From an uncultured Desulfovibrio sp. (GTDB taxonomy: Bacteria; Desulfobacterota; Desulfovibrionia; Desulfovibrionales; Desulfovibrionaceae), in assembly GCA_900553145.1 (NCBI GenBank), contig USCL01000031.1, positions 1 through 19,734 of the forward strand: a stretch of 19,734 nt of DNA, written 5' to 3'. This document shows, one piece after another, positions 7,034-13,953 of this stretch (position 1 is its first letter; each line of letters begins with the position of its first letter). Made by a program: the position numbers and the translations under genes. A model generated the notes under the pieces. That model was not told the DNA's origin. It saw nothing but the letters and a program-made list of their open reading frames with translations, and searched no databases.

Positions 7034-8279
7034 TTAAGCACGCAGCGGCACCACGTTTGCACCATTTGCTTTCGCTGCCTGCTGCTCGATCCAGTCTGCG
7101 ATGCGCTGCACTTCGGGCTTGAGATATTGCAAGTGCGAAGTCTCAAGGTAGTGCTTGGCGGTCACACCGCGCGGCACATGGTTCGTCAGCAGTTCGATCT
7201 TGTGCAGATCAACTCCGCAGTTGGCCACACCGAACGTCGTGAAGGTGCGGCGCAGGTCGTGCGGCGTGATCTTCGTCCCCGCAACCTCGCTGACCTTCTT
7301 CATGGTGTCGCGCGGGTCTTTGATGTGCCCAGCCTTGCCCCAGGACGAGAACACGAACGGGCTACCCTCGACACGCTGGCGCGTAGTCAGTAACTGCACC
7401 GCCTGCGTGGATAGCGGCAGCCATACGGGGTTGCGGTTCTTCGGATCAGGCAGGTGCCACCAGCCTTCATCAAGGTTGATCCTGTCCCATGTCAGCGCCG
7501 CTGCTTCGCCAATGCGCGCACCAGTAAGCACGAGGAAGATCACAAGGTCGATGCTTGCCAGCGTGTCACGGTTGTAGGCTTGGTCGCGCCACTGCTGGAG
7601 GGCTGACCACACGGGGCCAATCTTCGATTCAGGGATGCGGGTCTTGCGCTCGGGCAGCGTCACCCAATCGTCTTTGAGCACTGCCACGGGGTTGTGCAGG
7701 ATCAGCGGGGTGCCGTCTGCGCGCTTGTACCTGCGACCAGCGAAATTTATCAAGGCGCGCAACACGCTGAACGCCTGCACAGCTTGACCGGGTGCCGGTG
7801 CTTTGCCGCGTAGCCCCTTCGTCAGAATCTCGTTGTAGCGCTTGCGGCAGTCGTCTTCGGTGATGCCGGTGATGGGCTTGTGCTGCCATGCCTCAAAGGT
7901 TGTGGTCACATGCCGTTCAATCTCGCTCTTGCTGCTGTCCTTGAGCTTGCCCGGTCGCCATATAAGCGTCCGCGACCTGCCGCAGCGTCACCCTAGTTGC
8001 TTCGTCGGCCTTCTTCACGTCGCGCGGGTCGATGCCCTCGCGCATACCTTGCAGCACCTTCCGGGCCTTCTCGCGCGCCTCGAACTCTGTCCATTCACCG
8101 AAGGGGCCAATCGTGAAGCAGACGGCCTTACCCAGCACCCGGCCTTGAGCAACGAACATACGCTTGCCCGCAGCGGTGACGCGCAGCCCGTAACCCTTGA
8201 GGGAATCGTCCCAGTGCATCGCGTAGCCCTCGGCGGGCGGTTGCACCTTGTCAATAAACGTCTTCGTTAGCTTCGCTAT
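7034..8279 (-). pseudogene. Tyrosine integrase, frameshifted
   Basis: A phage/island tyrosine recombinase of about 415 codons split over two frames. The N-terminal arm-binding part is read from the 8279/8246 region; the core-binding and catalytic parts are in the frame ending at 7034. Deleting one C from the CCC run at 7950-7952 would join them without loss. The catalytic set is present: R in LTGARIGEAAALTW, K in PDPKNRN, HDLRR, H in TNHVPRG and Y in AKHYLE. The best-placed start, 7 bases after AGGAG, is ATA (8279-8277), giving (M)AKLTKTFIDKVQPP, where relatives have ATG. The nearest standard start is GTG at 8246. It reads inward from the right end, as expected of the enzyme that made the insertion. 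Two lesions suggest loss of function, barring sequencing error. Confidence 0.88.
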
Positions 8280-8280
8280 T

Positions 8281-8438
8281 TTCCTTCTCCTAGACGCTTC
8301 TTTAGCGTATTGTTAGCAATCTAGGCAAGGGTAGGACAAGCTACGCCAAACATGCAACGATGATAAGTCGTTGAATTACAAAGGTGCAGCAAGCTAGACG
8401 GGGGTGGGCCAAACTAGGTAAAATCAGCCCACACAAAA
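8281..8438. other. Right end of the element, candidate integrase arm sites
   Basis: Between the integrase start and the right core lie short direct repeats: CAAGCTA at 8337-8343 and 8390-8396, and GCCAAAC at 8345-8351 and 8408-8414. There is also an inverted repeat GTGGGC/GCCCAC at 8404-8409 and 8427-8432, 7 bases from the core. Such repeats are where tyrosine integrases and excision factors bind in related elements; the assignment is by position only. Confidence 0.3.
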
Positions 8439-8447
8439 CTTGAAAAC
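8439..8447 (+). repeat. Right attachment-site core (attR)
   Basis: Second copy of CTTGAAAAC, identical to 5473-5481, at the start of the tRNA-Ser 3' half. The sequence before it (CACACAAAA) does not match the tRNA anticodon stem, while the sequence after it (CGTTGACGCC) continues the tRNA. Confidence 0.8.
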
Positions 8448-8496
8448 CGTTGACGCCGTGAGGCGTCCGGGGGTTCAAATCCCTCCCCCTCCGCCA
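8439..8496 (+). pseudogene. 3' half of the interrupted tRNA-Ser(UGA)
   Basis: Begins with the anticodon loop CTTGAAA (8439-8445), then the anticodon 3' strand ACCGT and a long variable arm GACGCC-GTGA-GGCGTC (8452-8467) typical of tRNA-Ser. The T-arm is GGGGG-TTCAAAT-CCCTC, then acceptor CCCCTCC (8486-8492), G and CCA. It pairs with the 5' half at 5441-5479 in the anticodon stem (five pairs) and in six of seven acceptor pairs; the failed pair is A at 5444 against C at 8489. An intrinsic terminator still follows it. Confidence 0.9.
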
Positions 8497-8524
8497 AACC
8501 ACTATCCATATTTTTTAAAAGTAG

Positions 8525-8564
8525 TCCATAACAGCTTGAAGAAAAAGCGGTTATGGATTTTTTT
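8525..8564 (+). terminator. Terminator of the original tRNA-Ser gene
   Basis: The stem TCCATAAC (8525-8532) pairs with GTTATGGA (8550-8557) and is followed by seven Ts. It lies 28 bases after the CCA of the 3' half, where a tRNA-Ser terminator is expected, so it belonged to the gene before insertion. Confidence 0.85.
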
Positions 8565-9161
8565 GTTTTGAGCGGCCTTTCAAGGGGGCACGGCAAAGCC
8601 GTCTGCGCAGGAGGCAAAGGGTGCAAGGAGGTGCGGTGCTTCGGAAAGAGGCGGCGAGTACGCCGCCCAGAGGGATTCTGCCCCAGCCCTCCGTGCCTGC
8701 ATGAAGGAGTACGCGGCTAGAAAGGCAGAGGGTTTCAGGCAAGCCTTGGTTTGGCCCGGGGGAGGGCCGCTTCTCGTGCCACCGTGTGTTTTCTCAAGCA
8801 AAAGGGGATAGGGACGGGCCCGGCTAACTCTAAAGGGGAGTACACTTGAAGCTAGCGGAAGCCTTGGCCTCCTCCGGCGCGGGAACGCCCGCCACGGCCT
8901 CTTGTGCATTATGGCCGCATCCCTGACGGCATGACATGCTTGCTGCAAGGCTGTTGAGAGCGGACGGGGACGATTGCAGCCTTGCAGGCAGGCGGGCAAC
9001 GGGAGGGACGCATGGGAGGCTTCCTCCCACAGCCTTGTGCGGTGCTTCGGAAGGAGGCGGCGTGGGCGGGAATCCATGCGGGGCCACATCGGATGTTTTC
9101 GGCTCCCCATCCAGCGGAAAGCAGAGAGAAAAAAGGAGAACATCCTTTTCCCTTATGAGAA
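8565..9161. other. Gene-free GC-rich stretch with an imperfect 26-bp repeat
   Basis: No supported gene; open frames here are proline/arginine-rich GC artefacts. A 26-base sequence starting GTGCGGTGCTTCGGAA occurs at 8631-8656 and again at 9037-9062 with one mismatch. The first copy runs into a perfect hairpin, GGCGGCG-AGTA-CGCCGCC (8650-8667). It may be a dispersed intergenic repeat or a decayed duplication. Confidence 0.5.
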
Positions 9162-9185
9162 GGAGCCTTTACCCAAACGGGCTCC
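9162..9185 (-). terminator. Possible terminator of the histidine kinase gene
   Basis: On the minus strand GGAGCC (9185-9180) and GGCTCC (9167-9162) form a 6-bp stem followed by TTCTC, 18 bases past the kinase stop. The T-run is poor, so termination is only likely. Confidence 0.45.
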
Positions 9186-9202
9186 TATCGGCTCCGCATG
9201 CA

Positions 9203-11515
9203 TCAACCTCCGCCGCGCGTATCGAAAAATGTACGCAACACCGTGCATAATATGTCGAGATCCAATGGCTTGCTGACATGGGCGTTCATGCCGCAGCCCA
9301 GCGACTTCTGCCGGTCTTCCTCAAAGGCATTGGCGGACAGGGCGATGATGGGCACTGAGTGCGCGTCTTCCCGCTCAAGATGACGGATTTCTTTGGTAGC
9401 GGTCAGGCCGTCCATGACGGGCATGAGGATATCCATCAGGATGGCGTCGAAGTAATGCGGCGGGCTGGCGGCGAAGCGTTCCACGGCTTCCTCGCCGTTA
9501 TGGGCGGGCTCGATGGCAAAGCCGTACGCTTTGAGCAGTTCGCAGGCGATTTCCATGTTGAGTTCGTTGTCTTCCACCAGCAGGACCCGTTTCCCCGCGA
9601 AATGGAACCCCTCTTCCTGCGGGGGTTCTTTCGGTATTTCATCGTAAAGCTTTTGCAAGCCCTCCAGAAGAACCGAGCGGAAGAACGGCTTGCGGATAAA
9701 GGCGGAGCCGTCCGCCCCCCCTTCCTGTTCCGGGAGGCGCAGCCCCGTCAACGCCAAGCGGACGCCTTTCAGCCCCGGCTGGCGGCGGAGGTGTTCCCTG
9801 ACCGCGTCCGCATCGGGCAGGGAGGCGGCAAGCAGGACGATGTCAAAAGGCCTCCCGCCGTTCGCCGAGGCGTCCAGAAGCCGGATGGCTTCGGCGGCGT
9901 CCGAGGCGGAAGCCGTTTTGATGGACGCCGCGTTCAGGATACGGGTTGCGGCAGCGCTGTCCCGCTGGTTATCGGCGATCAAAACGCCGGCCGGCGCATA
10001 TCGTGCCGCATCGGCTGGCTGCGATCCTTGTTCCATGCCAAACGGGAGGATAATGGAGAAGGTGGTGCCTTCGCCCAGCTGGCTTTGGGCGGTGATGGTG
10101 CCGTCCATCAAGTTGACGAGGGACTTGGAGATGGTGAGCCCCAGCCCCGATCCGCCGTAACGGTTGGCTATTTCGCTGTTTTCTTGCTCGAACATGTTGA
10201 AGATGCGCTTCAGGGCACCGGGGGAGATGCCGATTCCGGTGTCCGAAACGGTAAATTCCAATATGGTCGTTCGGCTTCTGCCGGTCAGCTTGCGGACCTT
10301 CAAATCGACGTGCCCGTGCTTTTCCGTAAACTTGAAGGCATTGGACAGCAGGTTTACGAGTACCTGCTTCAGGTGAAGCCTATCGCCGCTGAGCTGTTCC
10401 TCTTCAAACGGTTCCACATCCAGGGAAAAGGCGATCCTCCTGTCTTCCGCCGCGTCGGAGAACATGTCGTAAAGGTCGTAGAGGAAGGCCGGGAGGGGAA
10501 AAGGCTGCATGGAGAGCTGCAGCTTGCCGCTTTCGATGCGGGAAAAGTCCAGCACGTCGTTGATGAGCGACAGCAGGTACTGGGCGGCGGACTCTATCTT
10601 GGCATGGCAGTTTTCCAGAGCTTCCTTATTGTCCCGTTCCCGCATGGCAAGCCGGTTCATGCCGATGACGGCGTTCAGCGGCGTGCGCAGCTCGTGCGAC
10701 ATGCGGGACAGGAACCGGCTTTTGGACTGGCTGGCCGCTTCCGCCTTGGCGAGGAGCTCGTCCTTGACCTGTTGTTCGTTCCGTTCCAGCAGACGTTTGT
10801 ATTCGGTGATGTCGACGCCCACGCTGTAATAAACGGCACGAGGGACGTTATCCGACGCCGGGATGTAGTTGTTGGTCGCAAGCAGCGTGAGCACTTCGCC
10901 GTCCCGCCGCCTGATGCGCATTTCGATGAGCTGGATCTGGCGCGTTTGTTTGGCCCGCTCCAAGGCGGCCGCCGCCATAGCCATGTCTTCCGGCAGGATG
11001 TACCCCGCCGTGCCGTTCAGTTCGTTTTTGAACTGTTCTTCCGTGTATCCGATGAGTTTGAGGAAGGCGTCGTTATGCCATAAGACGGTCAGCAGCCCGT
11101 CGTCGGCCATCTGGCAGATGCCGCCCGGTATGCTCGCGATCATGGCCTCCAGCTTGTCTTCAAGCGTCAGCACTTGTTTCTTGAGATCGGTTATATCGAA
11201 TGAGCGTTCGATGCGGGCCTTACGGCCTTCCCAGTTTATCAGTTTGTTGTGTATGGAAAAATGACGTTTAAGAAAAGGGTTTTTGTATTCCCATACATAA
11301 ACTTTGTCATAGCTGAGGTATTTGTTCGTGCAGAAAGGGCAGGGGGCATCACGTCCCTGTATCGTTTCATAGCATTTTTTCCGCTTATAATTTTCAGGAG
11401 TAAGCTTGAGGGCCTCCATGCTGCGTTCGTTCATGTAGAGCAGATCATAGGTCTGGAAATCCGCTACATAAAGGAATTCGCCAAATACATCCAGAAGTTG
11501 CTCTTGGTTTTTCAT
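9203..11515 (-). CDS. Hybrid sensor histidine kinase, PAS-PAS-HisKA-HATPase-REC-REC
   Basis: A 770-residue hybrid kinase without a membrane segment, hence cytoplasmic. Residues about 1-110 form a PAS-like domain with three cysteines (C48, C59, C62; KKCYETIQGRDAPCPFC). A second PAS with PAC spans about 120-240. HisKA has SHELRTP with H274. The HATPase has N392, DTGIGI (425-430) and GGSGLGL (454-460). Receiver 1 (about 510-620) is degenerate: the phosphoacceptor position is A563 although K609 remains. Receiver 2 (643-765) is intact with E648-D649, D695 and K749. Start: the ATG 8 bases after AAAAGG; an earlier in-frame ATG 25 codons upstream has no support from the PAS fold. No output regulator gene is adjacent, so the final phosphotransfer partner is unknown. 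Confidence 0.9.
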   Translation of the reverse strand: MKNQEQLLDVFGEFLYVADFQTYDLLYMNERSMEALKLTPENYKRKKCYETIQGRDAPCPFCTNKYLSYDKVYVWEYKNPFLKRHFSIHNKLINWEGRKARIERSFDITDLKKQVLTLEDKLEAMIASIPGGICQMADDGLLTVLWHNDAFLKLIGYTEEQFKNELNGTAGYILPEDMAMAAAALERAKQTRQIQLIEMRIRRRDGEVLTLLATNNYIPASDNVPRAVYYSVGVDITEYKRLLERNEQQVKDELLAKAEAASQSKSRFLSRMSHELRTPLNAVIGMNRLAMRERDNKEALENCHAKIESAAQYLLSLINDVLDFSRIESGKLQLSMQPFPLPAFLYDLYDMFSDAAEDRRIAFSLDVEPFEEEQLSGDRLHLKQVLVNLLSNAFKFTEKHGHVDLKVRKLTGRSRTTILEFTVSDTGIGISPGALKRIFNMFEQENSEIANRYGGSGLGLTISKSLVNLMDGTITAQSQLGEGTTFSIILPFGMEQGSQPADAARYAPAGVLIADNQRDSAAATRILNAASIKTASASDAAEAIRLLDASANGGRPFDIVLLAASLPDADAVREHLRRQPGLKGVRLALTGLRLPEQEGGADGSAFIRKPFFRSVLLEGLQKLYDEIPKEPPQEEGFHFAGKRVLLVEDNELNMEIACELLKAYGFAIEPAHNGEEAVERFAASPPHYFDAILMDILMPVMDGLTATKEIRHLEREDAHSVPIIALSANAFEEDRQKSLGCGMNAHVSKPLDLDILCTVLRTFFDTRGGG

Positions 11516-11548
11516 GCGATAGCCTTTTGTCACTGAGATACTCAAAGA

Positions 11549-11571
11549 CCCGCAGGGTATTTCCCTGCGGG
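11549..11571 (-). terminator. Perfect 9-bp hairpin upstream of the kinase gene
   Basis: CCCGCAGGG-TATTT-CCCTGCGGG. Read on the minus strand it is followed by TCTTTGAG, a weak T-run, so it may end transcripts from the repressor region upstream of the kinase. It could equally be a binding site; no minus-strand gene ends close to it. Confidence 0.4.
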
Positions 11572-12059
11572 CCGTAGTGAAAGGAGGCATGTCAAACCAC
11601 TATAAAGGAAGCTCGCTGTCTTCGGCATGCCTTTTTCTTCAAGGGGTGTTAGATGCGTATCATGTGCCGTCATGTCTACGCAACACACGAATGCGGCGCC
11701 ACACCCGGGCCGGGCGGGAGGGCAGGCGGATCGTGCGCAGGAAAGGGACCGGCGGCATGGCCGCCGCTTCCGCCGCCTCCGGCATGGGCCTTGCCGTGTT
11801 GGGGAAGCGGGCCGGTACGGCAAGGGTGTACGCGGGAGCCGCAGCCTTGCCGTCGGAGCCGTCCTTGAGAAGGCCGCGTTCGCGGGTTGAGCAAGCGCGC
11901 GGCGGGAAGGCCGACGGGTTCCGGAGGTTTTTGGGGGTGTGGGGGCTGCCCTCAGGTTCGAGCGTTGTGGAATCCGCTCTGGGATTGAAAGGAGCTGGGG
12001 AGACGCTCCCCTCTCCGGCAAGGGATATGCACGTTGCGGCATCCGGAAGCCGTGCGGGC
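11572..12059. other. Gene-free GC-rich stretch after the repressor pseudogene
   Basis: No supported gene. All open frames are low-complexity shadows of the high GC content. Small hairpins are present, for example CGGCGG-CATGG-CCGCCG (11750-11766) and GGGGA-GACGC-TCCCC (11997-12011). The latter lies about 50 bases after the repressor stop in the minus direction but has no T-run. Confidence 0.45.
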
Positions 12060-12757
12060 TCATACCTTTTGCATGACCCAGACCATGCGGCCAAGGATCC
12101 GGCCCGCCGGATTCGCCCGTATCCTGATTTCCGGGTAGGCGGGGTTTTCCGCCCGCAGCACGGCGTATTCGCCGCCTTGCTCCCAGAAGAAGCGGCGCAG
12201 GACGATCCCTTCGCAGGGGACGTGCACGGCGAACAGTTCACCGCTTGCGGGGCGGGCGGCGTCGGTATCGATGCCGACGTATGCGCCGCGGCGGGCCGTC
12301 GGGACGGCGGCCTCGTTGTCCATTTCCAGAACAATGATCTCGTCCCGGGCGTATGGCCTGGTGAGGGCGATTTTTCCTGTCGGTTGAAGCGCCGCCGCTG
12401 GTGAGCCGGTTTTCGTGCAGTCGCCGCGCATGGCGTACACCGGGGCAAGCGCCGGCTGCGCCAGAGGCGATCCCAGCAAGCCGGGATCTATGGGCGGCCC
12501 CTCCCCGTCGCTGGGGATGTACCCGGCCTCTGTGCGCAGGTATACCGGGCCGCTGCACTCTTGAGCCAATCGGGATTCACTCCCAGCTTTTCAAACAATT
12601 TTAGGTACCAGTCCGCCGGAATGGATTGCCTTCTCTTCGCTTCGGCTACGCTGGATTGGCTGATTTCAAGTAAGGACGCCAATTCAGTTTGGCTCCGGGT
12701 ATGTGTAGCCGCTTGAATGCGCTTGATCACGTCTGGATATGAAACGTCTTTTTTCAT
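12060..12757 (-). pseudogene. CI-type repressor (HTH + S24-like domain), frameshifted
   Basis: Two overlapping minus frames make one phage-repressor-like protein of about 232 codons. The N-terminal part (from ATG at 12757, AGAGGG upstream) is a CI-type HTH: SQTELASLLEISQSSVAEAKRR then IPADWYLKLFEKLGVNPDWL. At about 12566-12572 the frame breaks, and the other frame continues with AQECSGPVYLR, where relatives read on after NPDWL. The C-terminal part (about residues 150-230) resembles an S24/LexA-like domain: RRGAYVGIDTD, SGELFAVHVPCEGIVLRRFF. The serine expected before the VPTxRRG stretch is replaced (MDNEA) and the lysine is arginine (LRRFF), so self-cleavage should not occur. The break could be one missing base or loss of one GGCT unit. 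It is divergent from the HTH array, as CI is from cro. Confidence 0.75.
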
Positions 12758-12800
12758 TGTTTCCCTCTAAAGAATTTCCCTGATGAGAATGTATTTTAAT

Positions 12801-12851
12801 CTAATATATTAGTGCAGACGTGTAAAATTGTTAATTCGATATATTGGTGCA
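12801..12851. promoter_or_regulatory. Operator-like repeat pair, copy 1
   Basis: A perfect 12-bp palindrome CTAATATATTAG (12801-12812) followed by TGC, and about 36 bases on a related TCGATATATTGGTGCA (12836-12851). It sits between the repressor and the first HTH gene. The same two-part arrangement precedes the other two short HTH genes, which argues for a shared binding protein. Confidence 0.55.
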
Positions 12852-12872
12852 ATTTTTTTTGGAGGTGCACCG

Positions 12873-13103
12873 ATGATCGTGAGTAATATATCAAAAATAA
12901 TGGATAAAAAGAAGATACGTTATCGAAGGCTTACAGAGCTCTCTGGGGTTGCCGGGCAAACTATCTATAGAGCGGGTGCGTTTATTTACGAATGCAGGCT
13001 GTCAACATGAGATGCCCTCGCCAAGGCGTTAGGGGTGGAGCTTAAAGCACTGTTTGATGAAGTCCAAAATGAAATGGTGGGAGTGGAGAAGAGGGAAGAG
13101 TGA
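12873..13103 (+). pseudogene. Small Cro-like HTH gene with an internal stop codon
   Basis: A 77-codon frame with TGA at codon 46 (13008-13010). Before it the product reads MIVSNISKIMDKKKIRYRR and continues as an HTH, clearly homologous to the genes at 13184 and 14023. After it the frame continues in homology (DALAKALGVELKALFDE). In both paralogues the stop position is leucine, so this is a nonsense mutation rather than recoding. GGAGG lies 8 bases before the ATG. It is the oldest-looking member: protein similarity to the paralogues is clear but DNA similarity is low. Confidence 0.8.
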
Positions 13104-13112
13104 GTGTGCAAT

Positions 13113-13162
13113 CTAATATATTAGTGCTGACTGAAACGTCGTTATTCCGATAAATTAGTGCA
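13113..13162. promoter_or_regulatory. Operator-like repeat pair, copy 2
   Basis: CTAATATATTAG (13113-13124) followed by TGC, then CCGATAAATTAGTGCA (13147-13162), 35 bases between the starts of the two parts. It lies directly before the HTH gene at 13184. Same order and spacing as copies 1 and 3. Confidence 0.55.
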
Positions 13163-13183
13163 TTCTTATAAGAGGATACACTA

Positions 13184-13387
13184 ATGGTGAAGAGTAACCT
13201 TGCAAAACTCATGAAAGAGAAGAAGCTCACCTACCGGCGCCTTGCTGAGCTCTCAGGCGTCGCGGGTGAAACAATAAACAGGGCACGAGGGGCGTTGATT
13301 TACGAATGTAAACTATCCACGCTTGATGCCTTGGCCAAAGTCTTGGATGTCAAAATCAAAGATTTATTTGATGAAGACAAGGTGTAA
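13184..13387 (+). CDS. Small XRE/Cro-like HTH regulator (type A, copy 2)
   Basis: A 67-residue protein consisting of almost nothing but a helix-turn-helix: LTYRRLAELSGVAGETINRA (residues 15-34) forms the HTH, and STLDALAKVLDVKIKDLFDE the following helices. It presumably binds DNA as a Cro-like repressor. AGAGGATACACTA precedes the ATG. The upstream operator-like pair (13113-13162) suggests self-regulation or control by the neighbouring repressors. Of its 204 bases, 173 are identical to the gene at 14023, including third codon positions, showing very recent duplication or gene conversion. Confidence 0.85.
   Translation: MVKSNLAKLMKEKKLTYRRLAELSGVAGETINRARGALIYECKLSTLDALAKVLDVKIKDLFDEDKV
13210..13382 (+). 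repeat. 173-bp exact repeat, first copy (second at 14049-14221)
   Basis: The bases 13210-13382 and 14049-14221 read identically. The first 26 bases of the two genes, just before this block, differ at several positions, mostly silent; the upstream regions also differ. A sharp edge between identical and diverged sequence is the mark of gene conversion. Confidence 0.85.
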
Positions 13388-13420
13388 CACCACAGTTGAA
13401 CTCGCTTTCCCGGTGAAAAA

Positions 13421-13666
13421 ATGGGAACTGTAAAGCAATGTCTGTTCGGAGCTGCACTTGTTAATATCCGGGAGTCCCTCCAGATATCGCAATACCAGCT
13501 TGCAAAAAGATCTGGTGTCACTGAGGAATATCTAAATAAACTCGAAAATTCCAAGCGAGAGCCCAAGGCCCGGATGATCATCCGCCTCGGGCGGGGCCTT
13601 GGCGTTCCTCCCGGTGATTTGCTGAACGAAATGGAGCGGCTGATGCGGCTGGAGGAAGATGAGTAA
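13421..13666 (+). CDS. Small XRE-family HTH regulator (type B, copy 1)
   Basis: An 81-residue HTH protein. QYQLAKRSGVTEEYLNKLENSKREPKARMIIRLGRGLGV (from about residue 24) is a typical XRE/Cro fold with the LENSKREP recognition-helix signature. A CLFG motif near the N-terminus (residues 7-10) corresponds to CPFG in the genes at 13659 and 14226, so these three are paralogues. No strong ribosome site is seen before the ATG; the gene starts 33 bases after the type A gene, probably on the same transcript. The last 8 bases overlap the next gene. Confidence 0.8.
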   Translation: MGTVKQCLFGAALVNIRESLQISQYQLAKRSGVTEEYLNKLENSKREPKARMIIRLGRGLGVPPGDLLNEMERLMRLEEDE

Positions 13667-13952
13667 AAAGTCTTCTCCATGCCCGTTCGGAAAGATCCTC
13701 GTCATCGTCAGTGCCCGGGAACAGCGCGGCATCACACAATATCGCCTTGCACAGTTGGCAGGGCGCTCCATTCGGCAGATCAGCCAAATTGAACGCGGAG
13801 AAAGAGAACCCAAACTTTCAACGCTGATCCTGCTTGCCCATGCGTTGGGCATGGAACCGGGAATTTTGGTGAATGAAGCGGCAAAGGTCATGCGTATCCA
13901 GCAAGATCCGATAGAGGCCGTTGCGGGGACTGTTCGGGCAAAGAGTGTATAA
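13659..13952 (+). CDS. Small XRE-family HTH regulator (type B, copy 2)
   Basis: A 97-residue protein with N-terminal SPCPFG, then an HTH in ITQYRLAQLAGRSIRQISQIERGEREPKLSTL and the fourth/fifth helices LILLAHALGMEPGILV. The ATG overlaps the end of the previous gene by 8 bases and has GGAGGAAG directly before it, so the two are translationally coupled. It is paralogous to 13421 and 14226. The function is inferred to be DNA binding; the target is unknown. Confidence 0.82.
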   Translation: MSKKSSPCPFGKILVIVSAREQRGITQYRLAQLAGRSIRQISQIERGEREPKLSTLILLAHALGMEPGILVNEAAKVMRIQQDPIEAVAGTVRAKSV

Positions 13953-13953
13953 T

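Larger units (their letters stand above)
5473..8447. mobile_element. Integrated element inserted in the tRNA-Ser anticodon loop
   Basis: About 2.97 kb bounded by the 9-bp direct repeat CTTGAAAAC and flanked by the two pairing halves of one tRNA-Ser(UGA). Contents from left to right: a complete tRNA-Ser(UGA), a TIR-domain protein gene, about 520 bp without a clear gene, and a tyrosine integrase gene reading inward from the right end. The usual tRNA-targeting element carries a piece of the target gene that rebuilds it. Here nothing at the left junction rebuilds the target; a full replacement tRNA of different sequence lies 118 bases inside the element. The integrase has a frameshift and a poor start codon, so the element is probably stranded. 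Confidence 0.85.

Noticed and set aside
5441..8496. A very large tRNA intron
   Set aside because: The insert has direct-repeat ends, an integrase and its own tRNA, and no group I or self-splicing features; integration explains it better.
9359..11083. Plus-strand 574-codon frame opposite the histidine kinase
   Set aside because: The minus frame has every kinase and receiver motif; the plus frame has none.
11577..12404. 275-codon plus-strand frame
   Set aside because: It runs antisense through the repressor pseudogene and through low-complexity GC-rich sequence, without a domain.
13008..13010. Selenocysteine at the TGA in the first HTH gene
   Set aside because: Both paralogues have leucine there and no selenocysteine-type stem follows; a nonsense mutation is simpler.
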